Below the pieces are notes generated by a model. The model did no database searches. It worked only from the letters and a program-made list of their open reading frames with translations, and was not told where the DNA came from. Source: Massilia litorea (lineage in GTDB: Bacteria; Pseudomonadota; Gammaproteobacteria; Burkholderiales; Burkholderiaceae_D). From it: 64,000 bases of DNA. Every line of letters starts with the position of its first letter. Within the stretch, counting starts at the first letter, position 1. The position numbers and the translations under genes are program-made. Location: contig NZ_CP062941.1 in assembly GCF_015101885.1 (NCBI RefSeq), positions 2,666,001 to 2,730,000 of the forward strand, read 5' to 3'. Positions 1 through 13,585 of the stretch are shown one piece after another.

Positions 1-1666
1 CTGCCACCTTGACCGGCGCTTTCGCTGCACGCGCCGCCGGTTTCGCACGCACCGCGATCGCACGCGCCGGCGCCGGGGTGGACGCCGCCCGTGCAGCCGG
101 TGCCACGATCGCCGCCTGCGCATCGAGCTTGAACACGCCCACCACCTGTGCCAGCTTGGCTGCCTGCTCCTGCATGGCGCCCGCTGCCGCGGCCGATTCC
201 TCGACCAGGGCCGCATTCTGCTGGGTCGCTTCATCCATCTGGCCGATGGCGATATTCACCTGCTCGATACCGCCGGTCTGCTCCTGGGTCGCATGCGTGA
301 TCTCGGCCATGATGTCGGTGACGCGGCGGATCGATTCGACCACCTGCTCCATCGTGGCGCCGGCCTGGTCGACCAGCCTGGCGCCGGCGTCGACCTTCTC
401 GACCGAGTCGCCGATCAGGCCCTTGATCTCTTTTGCCGCCGCGGCCGAACGCTGGGCCAGGGTGCGCACCTCGGAGGCGACGACTGCAAAGCCGCGGCCC
501 TGTTCGCCGGCACGTGCCGCCTCGACGGCAGCGTTCAGCGCCAGGATGTTGGTCTGGAAGGCGATGCCGTCGATGACGCCGATGATGTCGACGATCTTGC
601 GCGAGGACTCGTTGATCGAACCCATGGTGGTAATCACCTGGCCGACCACGGAGCCGCCTTCGACGGCCACGTTCGAGGCGGTAATCGCCAGCTGGTTGGC
701 CTGGCGTGCGTTGTCCGCGTTCTGGCGCACGGTGCCCGTGATCTGCTCCATCGACGCTGCCGTTTCTTCGAGCGAGGCCGCCTGCTGTTCGGTGCGCGAG
801 GACAGGTCCATGTTGCCGGCGGCGATTTCGCTGGAGGCGCCGCTGATGGTGTCGGTGCCGCCGCGTACTTCGGTGACGATTTTCACCAGGCTGTCGTTCA
901 TGTGGCGCAGGGCGCGCAGCAGGGCGCCGGTTTCGTCTTTCGAGGTGGCGTCGATGCGGCGCGTCAGGTCGCCGCTGGCGACCGTCTCGGCCAGTTCCAC
1001 CGCTTCGCGGATCGGACGCACGATGCCGCGCGTGAGCATCCAGGAAAAGAGGGCGCCGAGCAGCACCGAGAACGCGGCCAGCAGGCCGATCACGGTTTCG
1101 CTGCTGTCGGCGCGCTCGCCGATGGCGCCTGCGGCCGCGGCGATGTTGGCAGCCTGCATGGCGACCAGTTGCTGCATCGATTCCTGGTAGGCCTTCGCGG
1201 TCGGGGTGAAGCGTTCGTCGAGGATGCGGGCAGCCAGGGCCTCGTCGCCGGCGGCCTTGGCCTTGACGGCTTCGTCGCGTGCGCTCGAATACGCCTTGCG
1301 CTGCTCGGTAATCTTGTCGAACAGGGCTTTTTCTTCGCCGGCCGTGATCAGGGGTTCGATCTGCTTGACCAGCTCGGCCGAGCGCTTGCCGGTCTGGGCC
1401 GCGTCTTCCTTGAAATAAGGACCGAGCGCGGCATCGCTGCTCTTGACGATGGCGGCCGTGCGGCGCACGGCGGCGTACACCTGCATGTACCACTCGGTGA
1501 TCATGCGTTCCTTGGCCAGCGGTTCGGCCAGTACCTGGGCTGTGCTGGCCGCGCCGCTGTTGACGCGCGCGATGCCGACCGCGGCAATCAGGACGGCCAT
1601 GGCCAGGGTCAGCGCGAAGCCGATCGCGAGGCGCTTGCCGATGTTGAGGTTATTGAAAAAGCCCAT
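1..1666 (-). CDS. Methyl-accepting chemotaxis protein, C-terminus cut by window edge
   Basis: This is a membrane chemoreceptor that would signal to CheA/CheW. The frame stays open to base 1, so only the last residues are missing. An N-terminal membrane segment (about residues 11-31) is followed by a periplasmic four-helix-type region, a second membrane segment (about 188-212), a HAMP linker and the signalling domain. The conserved hairpin tip, including [20 protein letters not shown], lies near residues 365-390. The visible C-terminal tail is rich in Ala, Lys and Pro. It is divergent from pyrG and closely resembles the receptor at 8256. The ligand cannot be told from sequence. Confidence 0.93.
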   Translation of the reverse strand, partial: MGFFNNLNIGKRLAIGFALTLAMAVLIAAVGIARVNSGAASTAQVLAEPLAKERMITEWYMQVYAAVRRTAAIVKSSDAALGPYFKEDAAQTGKRSAELVKQIEPLITAGEEKALFDKITEQRKAYSSARDEAVKAKAAGDEALAARILDERFTPTAKAYQESMQQLVAMQAANIAAAAGAIGERADSSETVIGLLAAFSVLLGALFSWMLTRGIVRPIREAVELAETVASGDLTRRIDATSKDETGALLRALRHMNDSLVKIVTEVRGGTDTISGASSEIAAGNMDLSSRTEQQAASLEETAASMEQITGTVRQNADNARQANQLAITASNVAVEGGSVVGQVITTMGSINESSRKIVDIIGVIDGIAFQTNILALNAAVEAARAGEQGRGFAVVASEVRTLAQRSAAAAKEIKGLIGDSVEKVDAGARLVDQAGATMEQVVESIRRVTDIMAEITHATQEQTGGIEQVNIAIGQMDEATQQNAALVEESAAAAGAMQEQAAKLAQVVGVFKLDAQAAIVAPAARAASTPAPARAIAVRAKPAARAAKAPVKVA

Positions 1667-1712
1667 GACGCTCCTGCCTGTACAAATGAGAGAACGAGGA
1701 ATGTAACCTTGA

Positions 1713-5846
<4,134 letters not shown>

Positions 5847-5904
5847 TCTGTCGTACTCCGCGGGCCGGCCATCGTGGCGCGGCCCGCGTTCCTGATCTGT
5901 CTCC

Positions 5905-6267
5905 ATGCGCATCATTACGCTCGTTCTCGCCGCACTGCTCGTGCTGATCCAGTATCCCCTGTGGCTGGGGAAGGGCGGCATGCTGGCCGTCGCCGATATG
6001 ACCGACCAGGTCACACTGGCGCAAATCCACACCGACAAGCTCAAGGCACGCAACGCCAAGCTCGAATCCGAAGTGCGCGACCTGCGCGAAGGCACCGGCG
6101 CCGTCGAGGAACGCGCGCGCCTGGAACTGGGCATGATCAAGCAGAACGAAATCTTCGTGCAGGTGCTGCGCAAGGACGAAAAGCCGACCGAATCGATGAC
6201 CGTCCCGCCGCCACCGCCGGAGCCGAAGGCGGGCAAGGGCGGACACGATTCCGCCGCGACGCATTGA
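5905..6267 (+). CDS. ftsB: Cell division protein FtsB
   Basis: FtsB is a small bitopic division protein that joins FtsL and FtsQ at the septum. The 120-residue protein has a short cytoplasmic end, one membrane helix (about residues 3-21) and a periplasmic coiled coil (about 33-75) containing the conserved [12 protein letters not shown] segment. A Pro-rich tail (about 95-110) follows and is variable in this family. Its place right after eno is the usual one for ftsB. Confidence 0.93.
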   Translation: MRIITLVLAALLVLIQYPLWLGKGGMLAVADMTDQVTLAQIHTDKLKARNAKLESEVRDLREGTGAVEERARLELGMIKQNEIFVQVLRKDEKPTESMTVPPPPPEPKAGKGGHDSAATH

Positions 6268-6271
6268 ACCC

Positions 6272-6538
6272 ATGAATACCGATCCTGCAGCGCAACTGGC
6301 GACGCTCGAGGCCTTGTCGGCCTTCCTGGCGGCCGCCTTCGAGAGCGGCGATCCGGCCGTCCTCCTCGACGCCTTCGCCGTCGCCGCGCGCGCCGAAGGC
6401 ACGGCCCACCTTGCCGCTGCCGCCGGCATTCCCCAGGCCGATCTGCGCCATGCTTTCGCCAGCGGCGAAATGAGCATGTCCGTCACCCTGGCGATCATGA
6501 AGGTGATCGATTTGCATATGCCGGGCGCGGCGCACTGA
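6272..6538 (+). CDS. Orphan antidote-like HTH protein
   Basis: This 88-residue protein resembles the addiction-module antidote family found beside RelE/HigB-type toxins. The pattern LSAFLAAAFESGDPAVLLDAF followed by a helix-turn-helix (about residues 38-80, ending in the MKVIDLHM segment) fits that family. No toxin gene adjoins it: the upstream neighbour, 4 bases away, is ftsB and downstream lies a repeat. It may be a remnant or a regulator co-opted into the division operon. The family match is by eye. Confidence 0.6.
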   Translation: MNTDPAAQLATLEALSAFLAAAFESGDPAVLLDAFAVAARAEGTAHLAAAAGIPQADLRHAFASGEMSMSVTLAIMKVIDLHMPGAAH

Positions 6539-6563
6539 AAATTTCGCGGCCGCTCCACTGTGC

Positions 6564-6652
6564 GTTGAACGCGTGGGCGGGAGACCCGCCCACCCTACGG
6601 GTCTCGTCATAGCACCCGTAGGGTGGGCGGCTCGGCCGCCCACGCGTTCAAC
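6564..6652. repeat. REP-like paired palindrome, copy A
   Basis: Two hairpins lie head to head, and the 17-base outer arms GTTGAACGCGTGGGCGG and CCGCCCACGCGTTCAAC are perfect inverted repeats. The GTAGGGTGGGC ends face inward with a 13-base spacer, the reverse of the other copies. It begins 25 bases after the preceding stop codon. Confidence 0.85.
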
Positions 6653-6776
6653 CTCAGCGGGATCAGCCAGCGGCCCTGCACTGGTCCGATCAGCACCTTG
6701 TCGATTCAAGGCCGCAAAGCGCCCGGATTGGCCTAGAATGTTCGCTATCTCTTCACCAACGAGAAGGAAGCCCACC

Positions 6777-7181
6777 ATGAGCCAGCAACACGCCGCAGGA
6801 CCGTTCGACGTGACCGTCATCCCGCAGGGCCAGCCCGAGGTGCGCGACGGGGTCACGACCGGCCGCATGGCGATCGACAAGCACTACCATGGCGAACTCG
6901 AAGGGCAGGGCGTCGGCGAGATGCTGTCGGCGATGACGACCACCGAAGGCTCGGCCGGCTATGTCGCCATCGAGCGCGTGAGCGGCAAGCTGCAGGGACG
7001 CAGCGGCAGCTTCGTCGTCCAGCATACCGGCACGATGGCGCGCGGCGCGCAGGCGCTGTCGATCACGGTCGTGCCCGATTCCGGCACCGGCGAACTGGCC
7101 GGCATCGCCGGCACCATGCGCATCCGGATCGAGGAGCGCAAGCATTTCTACGAATTCGATTACGTCCTGCCGCAAGCCTGA
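6777..7181 (+). CDS. DUF3224 family protein
   Basis: The 134-residue protein has no signal peptide and no recognised catalytic motif. Its all-beta pattern and the segments GMLSAMTT-like and GRSGSFVVQHTGTM fit the DUF3224 family, which has a lipocalin-like barrel and no known role. The start at 6777 is chosen because AGAAGGAAG precedes it; longer in-frame options run back into the repeat. It is convergent with the ArsR gene, only 6 bases apart. Confidence 0.8.
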   Translation: MSQQHAAGPFDVTVIPQGQPEVRDGVTTGRMAIDKHYHGELEGQGVGEMLSAMTTTEGSAGYVAIERVSGKLQGRSGSFVVQHTGTMARGAQALSITVVPDSGTGELAGIAGTMRIRIEERKHFYEFDYVLPQA

Positions 7182-7187
7182 CACGCG

Positions 7188-7541
7188 TCAGGCGGACCCG
7201 TCCGGGCTGTCCGCTTCCACGAAGGCCTTGAGCCGTCCGAGCGCGCGCTCCCACTGGCGGCCGATGGCGTCCAGGCTACGCCGCGCCTCGTCGATACGCT
7301 CGGGGGCGAGCTGCCAGCGCCGCTCGCGTCCGCATTTCTGGTCGCGCACCAGGCCGGCCTCGGCCAGTACCTGAAGGTGCTTGGTCACGCCCTGGCGGGT
7401 GATGGCCGTACCGGCGCTGAGTTGGGCGATCGACAGCAAGCCGCCGGCACAGAGCAGGGAAACAAGCTGCAGCCGGGTCGGATCGCCCAGCGCCGCGAAC
7501 ACCTCGGCCAGGCCCTTTTGCTCCCTCTCAGCCGGCAACAT
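7188..7541 (-). CDS. ArsR-family transcriptional regulator
   Basis: This is a 117-residue winged-helix repressor. Residues about 10-75 form the ArsR fold, with GDPTRLQLVSLL, the recognition helix in TRQGVTKHLQVL and the wing in GRERRWQL. No metal-binding cysteine motif is present (no ELCVCDL). It overlaps the end of the SRPBCC gene by 14 bases, the usual ArsR-AHSA1 pairing in which the regulator controls its own operon. The inverted repeat at 8024 is the likely operator. Confidence 0.93.
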   Translation of the reverse strand: MLPAEREQKGLAEVFAALGDPTRLQLVSLLCAGGLLSIAQLSAGTAITRQGVTKHLQVLAEAGLVRDQKCGRERRWQLAPERIDEARRSLDAIGRQWERALGRLKAFVEADSPDGSA

Positions 7542-7995
7542 GGCGCGCGATGTTGATCACCTGCGCATCCCAGCCCGCGCCGTTCATGCGGAAGGCCTCG
7601 TCGCGGCGTTGCGGCGGCAGCTTGTCGAAACCGGATTCGACGACGGTAAGCCGGGTGCCGTTCTCCGGACCGTCCTCCAGGGTGAAGCTCACCAGCGTCG
7701 GCTCTTCCTGCGTGTAGTCGGCCGCGGGATCGATCGCATACGGGTGCCAGTAAAACGACAGCAATTGCTCCGGCTCGACGCGCTCGACCCGGGCTTCGAA
7801 ACGCAGGTGCTCATAGCCGGGGTGGGTGATGTACCCGCGCACCGGCCGGCCGGCCACGAAGGCCTCCTCTTCCAGCTTCACGCCGAACCAGCTGCCGAAT
7901 TCGGCGGCGTCGGCGAGGGCGCGCCAGACGCGCGCGCGCGGCGCCTTGATCACAATGCTGCGTTCGATGCGGTCAGTGGGGCTGGTCGTGTCCAT
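7528..7995 (-). CDS. SRPBCC (AHSA1-like) protein
   Basis: The 155-residue protein belongs to the START/Bet v 1-like AHSA1 group, which binds hydrophobic ligands in a deep cavity; the ligand is unknown. The segments RSIVIKAPRARVWRALAD and FGSWFGVKLE at the N-terminus are diagnostic. The start at 7995 is supported by AACAGGAGAC upstream. It is the first gene of a two-gene unit with the overlapping ArsR regulator. Confidence 0.9.
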   Translation of the reverse strand: MDTTSPTDRIERSIVIKAPRARVWRALADAAEFGSWFGVKLEEEAFVAGRPVRGYITHPGYEHLRFEARVERVEPEQLLSFYWHPYAIDPAADYTQEEPTLVSFTLEDGPENGTRLTVVESGFDKLPPQRRDEAFRMNGAGWDAQVINIARHVAG

Positions 7996-8023
7996 CACGG
8001 GTCTCCTGTTGATTTGGGTAGTA

Positions 8024-8043
8024 ATGCAACCGGATGGTTGCAT
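8024..8043. promoter_or_regulatory. Candidate ArsR operator
   Basis: ATGCAACC, a GGAT spacer and GGTTGCAT form a perfect 8-bp inverted repeat 29 bases upstream of the SRPBCC start codon. Its size and position fit autoregulation by the ArsR protein of the same unit. Confidence 0.6.
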
Positions 8044-8255
8044 GATTTGATGCGGAGCGCAAGAACATGCGCATCGCATAAAACCTCGGGCGCTCTGTTG
8101 CAAGCGAGCAACTTCATGTAACAATTTCCTTTCAGAAACGATATTTGATCGACTTCTCCTTCCACCCCAAGGTATATTTATTTGCGTAAGACCAGTCCTA
8201 CAGCGGTAATCAATGGCAAGTTTTTATAAGAAATCAAGAAAGAGACGACTGACCC

Positions 8256-9899
8256 ATGAATCACTTTTTCAATAACATGCGTATCGGCACCCGGCTTACC
8301 CTTGCGTTCGCACTGATCCTGATACTCGCCACGATTGCCACCGCGTCCGCCCTGTTCGCAGCGCGTGCCGGCGCCCAGGCTACCGAAGAGATGATGGCCG
8401 TGCCGCTGACCAAGGAGCGCCTGGTCTCGAGCTGGAACACGATGACATATTCTGCGATCGCCCGCACTTCGCTGATCGCGCGCAGTACCGACACCACCCT
8501 GAGCACCGTGTTCGCCAAGACCATTGCCGACAGCGTGACCACCTCCACTGAACTGATCAAGCAGATCGAGCCGCTGCTGACTTCCGAGGAAGAAAAGGCG
8601 AAGCTGGCGACGGTCAAGTCGCTGCGCGCCAAATACCAGGCCTTGAAAGTGCAGGTGATGGACGCGAAGAAAGCGGGCGACGCCGCCGCCGCCGAGCGCC
8701 TGTACACGGAGGGCTTCGATCCTGCCGCCCAGGCCTATTCGGCCGCGCTGCAGGACCTGCTGGCCTTGCAGCGGCAGACGATCGACCGCATGACGGTCGC
8801 GATCCGCGCCGACTTCGAACACCGCGCGCGCCTGTCGCTGCTGCTCAACGGCCTGATGCTGGTACTCGGCGCCCTGGCCGCCGTGGCCATCACGCGCTCG
8901 ATTACCCGTCCGCTGAAGGATGCCGTGCGGGTCGCCGAAGCCGTCGCCGGCGGCGACCTGAGCGGCGAGTTCGACAGCCGGCGCCGCGATGAAGTCGGCG
9001 ACCTGATGGGCGCCCTGCACACGATGAACGACGGCCTGGCCAAGGTCGTGTCCGAAGTGCAGCACGGGACCCGCGCGATCGCCGGCGCCTCGACCGAGAT
9101 CGCCAGCGGCAACCTCGACTTGTCCGCCCGCACCGAGCAGCAGGCGGGCGCGCTCGAGGAAACCGCGTCCTCGATGGAAGAACTGACCTCGACCGTGCGC
9201 CAGAACGCCGAGAGCGCCACGCAGGCGAACCGGCTGGCCCAGGATGCCTCGACCGTCGCCGTGCGCGGCGGCCAGATCGTCGGCCAGGTGGTCGACACGA
9301 TGGGCGCGATCGATACCGCGTCGCGCAAGATCGTCGACATCATCGGCGTCATCGACGGCATCGCCTTCCAGACCAATATCCTGGCGCTGAATGCCGCCGT
9401 GGAGGCGGCGCGGGCCGGCGAGCAGGGCCGCGGCTTTGCCGTGGTCGCCAGCGAAGTGCGCAACCTGGCGCAGCGCTCGGCCACCGCCGCCAAGGAAATC
9501 AAGGGGCTGATCGGCGACTCAGTCGCCCAGGTCAACACCGGGACGTCGCTGGTGCAACAGGCCGGCGCCACCATCGGCGAGGTCGTGGCCAGCGTGGCCC
9601 GCGTGACCGCCATCATGGCCGAGATCACGGCCGCCAGCCGCGAGCAGAGCATCGGCATCGACCAGGTCAACGAAGCGATCCTGCAGATGGACCAGACCAC
9701 CCAGCAGAACGCGGCCCTGGTCGAAGAAGCCGCCGCGGCGGCGGCCAGCATGCAGGACCAGTCGGCGCACCTGGAACAGCTGGTGTCGCACTTCCGCCTC
9801 GCGGCTCAGCCTGCGCAGCAGGGCGCACGGCACTCCGGCACCCAGCCGGCGCCGCGCGGGCGCCAGGCCCTGGCGCACGCCTCCGCCGCAACCGCCTGA
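8256..9899 (+). CDS. Methyl-accepting chemotaxis protein
   Basis: This is a 547-residue transmembrane chemoreceptor. It has a membrane segment at about 11-33, a periplasmic four-helix-bundle sensor, a second segment at about 190-212, a HAMP domain and a signalling domain with the conserved hairpin near residues 362-400 ([19 protein letters not shown]). Glu/Gln pairs flanking the hairpin, for example in [15 protein letters not shown], are probable methylation sites. The C-terminus has no CheR-tethering pentapeptide. It stands alone, with no che genes beside it, and is closely similar to the receptor at 1-1666. Confidence 0.97.
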   Translation: MNHFFNNMRIGTRLTLAFALILILATIATASALFAARAGAQATEEMMAVPLTKERLVSSWNTMTYSAIARTSLIARSTDTTLSTVFAKTIADSVTTSTELIKQIEPLLTSEEEKAKLATVKSLRAKYQALKVQVMDAKKAGDAAAAERLYTEGFDPAAQAYSAALQDLLALQRQTIDRMTVAIRADFEHRARLSLLLNGLMLVLGALAAVAITRSITRPLKDAVRVAEAVAGGDLSGEFDSRRRDEVGDLMGALHTMNDGLAKVVSEVQHGTRAIAGASTEIASGNLDLSARTEQQAGALEETASSMEELTSTVRQNAESATQANRLAQDASTVAVRGGQIVGQVVDTMGAIDTASRKIVDIIGVIDGIAFQTNILALNAAVEAARAGEQGRGFAVVASEVRNLAQRSATAAKEIKGLIGDSVAQVNTGTSLVQQAGATIGEVVASVARVTAIMAEITAASREQSIGIDQVNEAILQMDQTTQQNAALVEEAAAAAASMQDQSAHLEQLVSHFRLAAQPAQQGARHSGTQPAPRGRQALAHASAATA

Positions 9900-10169
9900 G
9901 GCAGGGATGGGGGGCAGATTCGACCCCTCATGATTCGAAAATTGAAATATGCATGCCAATTTGCGATTCATTTCGTCAGAATCTGGCTTCAAACGAAGTG
10001 AGATTGTTTCGTGATACCGAGCGTGTAGTGCTTTTTTGTCAGCAAGCGCTGCTCTAGACTGGGCTATCCGCGATCCGTTCAGACCGTATCGCGGTATTCC
10101 GAGGGAGGGGATGTACGCAAGGCGCGCAGTCCTTCCCGAACGCCTATTCCGCTTCGTAAAGGAACAATC

Positions 10170-10592
10170 ATGCGTCCCATCTCTTTCCTGTTTCCTGCAA
10201 CCCTGTTCGTGCTGGCCTGTAGCGCTTCGGCCCGGACCATGCCCTATCCACAGCCCGACGCCGAGTCGGGACCGAGCGTGCAGGTGAGCGCCCCCGGTCC
10301 GGCCGCCTTCATCACGGAAGACAAGGCCAGCCAGATCAGCGGGTCGTATGCGATGTCGAACGGCTGGCACATGAAAGTGCAGACGTCTTCGCGCTACATC
10401 GACGCGCGCATCGACGACCAGAAGCCGATGCGCCTGCGCGCCGTCTCCGGGGACAAATTCGTCTCGCGCGACGGCAGCGTCACCATGCAGTTCAACCAGG
10501 GCGAGTACGGGGACGACATGACGATGAGCTATGTGCCGGACCGCCGCCTGGCCCAGGTGGTGGTGATCTCTTCAAGGATGGCACAGCGCTGA
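10170..10592 (+). CDS. Exported protein of unknown function
   Basis: The 140-residue product starts with a Sec-type signal peptide (MRPISFLFPATLFVLACSASA, cleavage probably after ASA). The mature part contains alternating polar strands (MKVQTSSRYIDARIDD, RLRAVSGDKFVSRDG) that suggest a small beta-rich periplasmic protein. An AAAGGA ribosome site precedes the start. I do not recognise the family. A 15-bp hairpin shared with dps ends the gene. Confidence 0.75.
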   Translation: MRPISFLFPATLFVLACSASARTMPYPQPDAESGPSVQVSAPGPAAFITEDKASQISGSYAMSNGWHMKVQTSSRYIDARIDDQKPMRLRAVSGDKFVSRDGSVTMQFNQGEYGDDMTMSYVPDRRLAQVVVISSRMAQR

Positions 10593-10600
10593 GGGCGCAC

Positions 10601-10636
10601 ACGACAACGCCAACCGGCGCGGGTTGGCGTTGTCGT
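10601..10636. terminator. Bidirectional hairpin between convergent genes
   Basis: ACGACAACGCCAACC pairs perfectly with GGTTGGCGTTGTCGT across a six-base loop. It lies between the exported protein and the convergent dps gene. T runs are weak on both sides. Confidence 0.65.
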
Positions 10637-10656
10637 TCAATGCGGACGGCAGCCGC

Positions 10657-11163
10657 TTACTCCGACGACGCATCTCCCTGCATCGATCCCGCACCCTGCT
10701 CCAGGAAGGAGCGCAGCATCCACGCGTTCTTCTCATGCACTTCCATGCGGGTGGTCAGCATGTCGGCGGTCGGGAAGTCGTCGAGCTCGTCGGCCACCTT
10801 CACGCCTGCGCGCAAGGTGCGGACCAGGATTTCGTTGCCGTCGACCAGCTGGCGGATCATTTCCTTGGCCGACAGCACGTCCGGCTCCTCCTTGATACTC
10901 GACAGCTCGGTATAGCGCCGCGAGGTGGCCGGCGCGAAGTGGCCCAGCGCGCGGATGCGCTCGGCGATGTCGTCGAGGGCGTTCCACTGCTCGGTGTACT
11001 GCTCCTCGAACATCACGTGCAGGGTCGAGAACATCGGCCCCGTCACGTTCCAGTGGAAGTTGTGCGTTTTCAGGTAGAGCATGAAGGCATCCCCCAGGAC
11101 GGTCGAGAGCGACTCGACGATCTTGGCGCGGTCTTCGGTGTTGATTCCGGTATCCATATGCAT
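10657..11163 (-). CDS. dps: Dps/ferritin-like DNA-protection protein
   Basis: The 168-residue protein belongs to the Dps family, which forms 12-subunit cages that oxidise and store iron and protect DNA in stress. The ferroxidase ligands are visible in KTHNFHWNV and in the D-x(3)-E pattern of ALDDIAERIRALG. The start at 11163 has AGGAG seven bases upstream; the next ATG, six bases later, is spaced less well. It is convergent with the exported protein gene. Confidence 0.93.
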   Translation of the reverse strand: MHMDTGINTEDRAKIVESLSTVLGDAFMLYLKTHNFHWNVTGPMFSTLHVMFEEQYTEQWNALDDIAERIRALGHFAPATSRRYTELSSIKEEPDVLSAKEMIRQLVDGNEILVRTLRAGVKVADELDDFPTADMLTTRMEVHEKNAWMLRSFLEQGAGSMQGDASSE

Positions 11164-11358
11164 TGCGGTTCTCCTGTGGTGGGGCAGCGTTTGCGGAAAC
11201 TGCAACACTGCTAACAATGCAACAAGCTTAGCACCGGACGGAGGATCGGTTGACCGGCTGCCCCGTTTCAATCCCGGGACATCGCTCCGTGCGTCACCAT
11301 CAGATGGCCTGTGTTACGGTCGGGTGCAGGCACACTACTGGAGCGCAGAGGAGACGGC

Positions 11359-11664
11359 ATGGACAGATTTCTGATCGTGTTTCGAGGGGCGACCATCGGG
11401 GAAGCGGAAGGGCCGCAGCACGTGCCCGCACGCTGGGATGCCTGGTTCAGCGAGCTGGGTCCGGCCCTGGTCGACCGGGGCGCGCTCAGCCATGGCAGTG
11501 TGGAGGTGGCGACCCGGCTGGTCGGCCCCAAGCTGAGCAGCAGCGCCTTGTCCGGCTATTGCATCATCGCGGCCGCTGACTTCGACGCGGCGGTCCGGCT
11601 GGCGCAGTCTTCTCCGATTTTCGACGAGAAGGGCTCAGTGGAAATCGCGCACCTGCGAACTTAG
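11359..11664 (+). CDS. YciI-like (YCII domain) protein
   Basis: The 101-residue protein has the ferredoxin-like YCII fold pattern: MDRFLIVFRG at the start, WFSELGPALVDRGAL in the middle, and GYCIIAAADFDAAVRLAQSS near the end. Its biochemical role is unknown. AGGAGA lies seven bases before the start. The stop codon overlaps that of the convergent thioesterase gene (shared TTAG at 11661-11664). Confidence 0.8.
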   Translation: MDRFLIVFRGATIGEAEGPQHVPARWDAWFSELGPALVDRGALSHGSVEVATRLVGPKLSSSALSGYCIIAAADFDAAVRLAQSSPIFDEKGSVEIAHLRT

Positions 11665-12086
11665 GCAGCCAGGCTCGCCAGCACCTCGCGCACCCGTGGC
11701 GGAATCGGCACCGATTGATTGCTGCGCCGGTCCACATACACGTGCACGAAATGCCCGGCCGCCGAGGGCAAGGCCTCGTCGTTGCGGAACAGGGCCAGTT
11801 CGTAGCGCACGCTCGAATTGCCGAGCTTGGCCACGCGCACGCCGACGTGGATCAGGTCGGGGAAGGAGATCGAACTGAAGTAGGAGCAGCTTGTTTCGAC
11901 CACGAAGCCGACGATGTCGTCGCTGTGGATGTCGAGAACGCCGCGGTCGATCAGGTAACGATTGACCGCGGTGTCGAAGAAGCTGTAGTAGTTGACGTTG
12001 TTGACATGCCCGTAGCTGTCGTTGTCCATCCAGCGCGTCGGTAGCGCGAGCAGGTGGGGGAAGGCGGAGCGGGGCGTGTCGCGCAT
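11661..12086 (-). CDS. Acyl-CoA thioesterase, hotdog fold
   Basis: This is a 141-residue 4HBT-type thioesterase that would hydrolyse acyl-CoA thioesters in the cytoplasm. The catalytic loop reads MDNDSYGHVNNVNYYSFFD (about residues 20-38), with the Asp and GHVNN typical of the family. Length is normal. It lies 14 bases after hslO on the same strand and may be co-transcribed. The natural acyl group is unknown. Confidence 0.9.
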   Translation of the reverse strand: MRDTPRSAFPHLLALPTRWMDNDSYGHVNNVNYYSFFDTAVNRYLIDRGVLDIHSDDIVGFVVETSCSYFSSISFPDLIHVGVRVAKLGNSSVRYELALFRNDEALPSAAGHFVHVYVDRRSNQSVPIPPRVREVLASLAA

Positions 12087-12100
12087 CGTCAGGGATCCTC

Positions 12101-13057
12101 TTAGTGCTTGATTTCACCAGGCGGCACCAGGGCGTCGGCCGTGGTGGCAGTAGCGAACAGCTGGGCGCAATCGACCTTGTCGAAGGCGTAGTGCTTGCCG
12201 CAGAAATCGCAGTTGATACCGAGCTCGCCCAGGTCGGCCAGGGCCGATTCGACTTCCGGCTGGCCCAGCATTTTCAGCATGTTGCCGACCTTCTCGCGGG
12301 TGCAGCTGCAGTGGAACTGCGGGTGCTGCGGATCGAAGACGCGAATCGTCTCTTCCCAGAACAGGCGGTTGAGCAGGGTCTCGATATCGGTGCTCAGCAG
12401 TTCTTCCTGCTTCAGCGTGCTGCCCAGTACCACGGCGCGGTTCCAGGTCTCGAGGTCTTCCTCTTCGGTGGCCTGTTTCGTCTGGTCGTCCTTGCCGCTG
12501 TGGCGCGGCAGCTTCTGCAGCAGCAGGCCGCGCGAGACCTTGTCGTCGGCCGCCAGCCACAATTTCGTGTCCATCTGTTCCGAGCGCAGCATGTAGTTTT
12601 CGATGACGGTCGCGACGCTCTCGCCGTCGAGCGGCACGATGCCCTGGTAGGGCTGCTGGCCCGGCATCTTCTCGAGCGGGTCGAGGGTGATGACGAAACG
12701 GCCGCGGCGGTTCACGTTGAGCAGGTCGCTCAAGGTGGCTTCGTCGGCGATGTCCGCGTCCGGCGCCAGCTTGGCCGTGGCGCGGATACGCAGGTCGGCA
12801 TCGCACTCGACCACCAGCAGGCGCACCGGACCGTCGCCGTGGATCTGCATCACGATCGAGCCGTTGAATTTCAGGTTGGCCGACAGCAGGGCAGCGGCGG
12901 CCACCATCTCGCCCAGCATCGAGCGCACGGCTTTCGGGTAGCCGTGGCGCGCCTGGATCTCGCGCCAGGTGTCGGAAATCTCGACCAGCTCGCCGCGCAC
13001 GGCGGCGTTGTCGAAGATGAATTTCTGCAGGGTGTCCTTGGTGTCCGTTGTCGTCAT
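12101..13057 (-). CDS. hslO: Redox-regulated chaperone Hsp33
   Basis: Hsp33 is a holdase that switches on under oxidative unfolding stress. The 318-residue protein keeps the four zinc-binding cysteines, Cys250 and Cys252 in HCSCTREKV and Cys283 and Cys286 in NCDFCGKH, which form disulfides when it is activated. The N-terminal substrate-binding domain (about 1-180) is intact. It is about 25 residues longer than the E. coli protein, mainly in the linker near residues 185-202, which is acidic. It follows the gamma-carbonic anhydrase gene by 3 bases. Confidence 0.97.
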   Translation of the reverse strand: MTTTDTKDTLQKFIFDNAAVRGELVEISDTWREIQARHGYPKAVRSMLGEMVAAAALLSANLKFNGSIVMQIHGDGPVRLLVVECDADLRIRATAKLAPDADIADEATLSDLLNVNRRGRFVITLDPLEKMPGQQPYQGIVPLDGESVATVIENYMLRSEQMDTKLWLAADDKVSRGLLLQKLPRHSGKDDQTKQATEEEDLETWNRAVVLGSTLKQEELLSTDIETLLNRLFWEETIRVFDPQHPQFHCSCTREKVGNMLKMLGQPEVESALADLGELGINCDFCGKHYAFDKVDCAQLFATATTADALVPPGEIKH

Positions 13058-13060
13058 TGT

Positions 13061-13585
13061 CTATCCGATGTGCTTGAGCTGCGCCTTGAACAACTGGCCG
13101 CGCGCCACGTAACTGGCGGCGTTGGCTTGCAGGCGCAGCAGGTCTTCTTCCGTGAGCGTCCGCACCACTTTCGCAGGCGAACCCAATATCAGCGAGTTAT
13201 CCGGGAACTCTTTTCCTTCGGTAACCAGGGCACCGGCGCCGACCAGGCAGCCTTTGCCGATCTTCGCGCCGTTCAGGATCACGGCCTGGATGCCGATGAG
13301 CGAACCGTCGCCCACCGTGCAGCCATGCAGCATCGCCTGGTGGCCGATGGTGACGCCCTTGCCGATCACGAGCGGGTAGCCCATGTCGGTGTGCATCACC
13401 GTGCCTTCCTGGACATTGCTGTTTTCACCGATCGTGATGCGCTCGTTGTCGCCGCGAATCGTGACGCCGAACCATACCGAGGCATTCGCCTCCAGGGTCA
13501 CTTTGCCGATCAGGTTGGCCGAATCGGCCACGAAGGCCGACGCATCGATCTCGGGCGACTGCTCGCCCAGCTGGTAAATCGCCAT
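13061..13585 (-). CDS. Gamma-class carbonic anhydrase family protein
   Basis: The 174-residue protein is a left-handed beta-helix built from hexapeptide repeats, as in the YrdA/PaaY group. The three metal-binding histidines are visible at His65, His82 and His87 ([11 protein letters not shown]). The family contains both active zinc carbonic anhydrases and proteins of unknown activity. It is the first gene of a minus-strand unit with hslO and the thioesterase. Confidence 0.92.
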   Translation of the reverse strand: MAIYQLGEQSPEIDASAFVADSANLIGKVTLEANASVWFGVTIRGDNERITIGENSNVQEGTVMHTDMGYPLVIGKGVTIGHQAMLHGCTVGDGSLIGIQAVILNGAKIGKGCLVGAGALVTEGKEFPDNSLILGSPAKVVRTLTEEDLLRLQANAASYVARGQLFKAQLKHIG

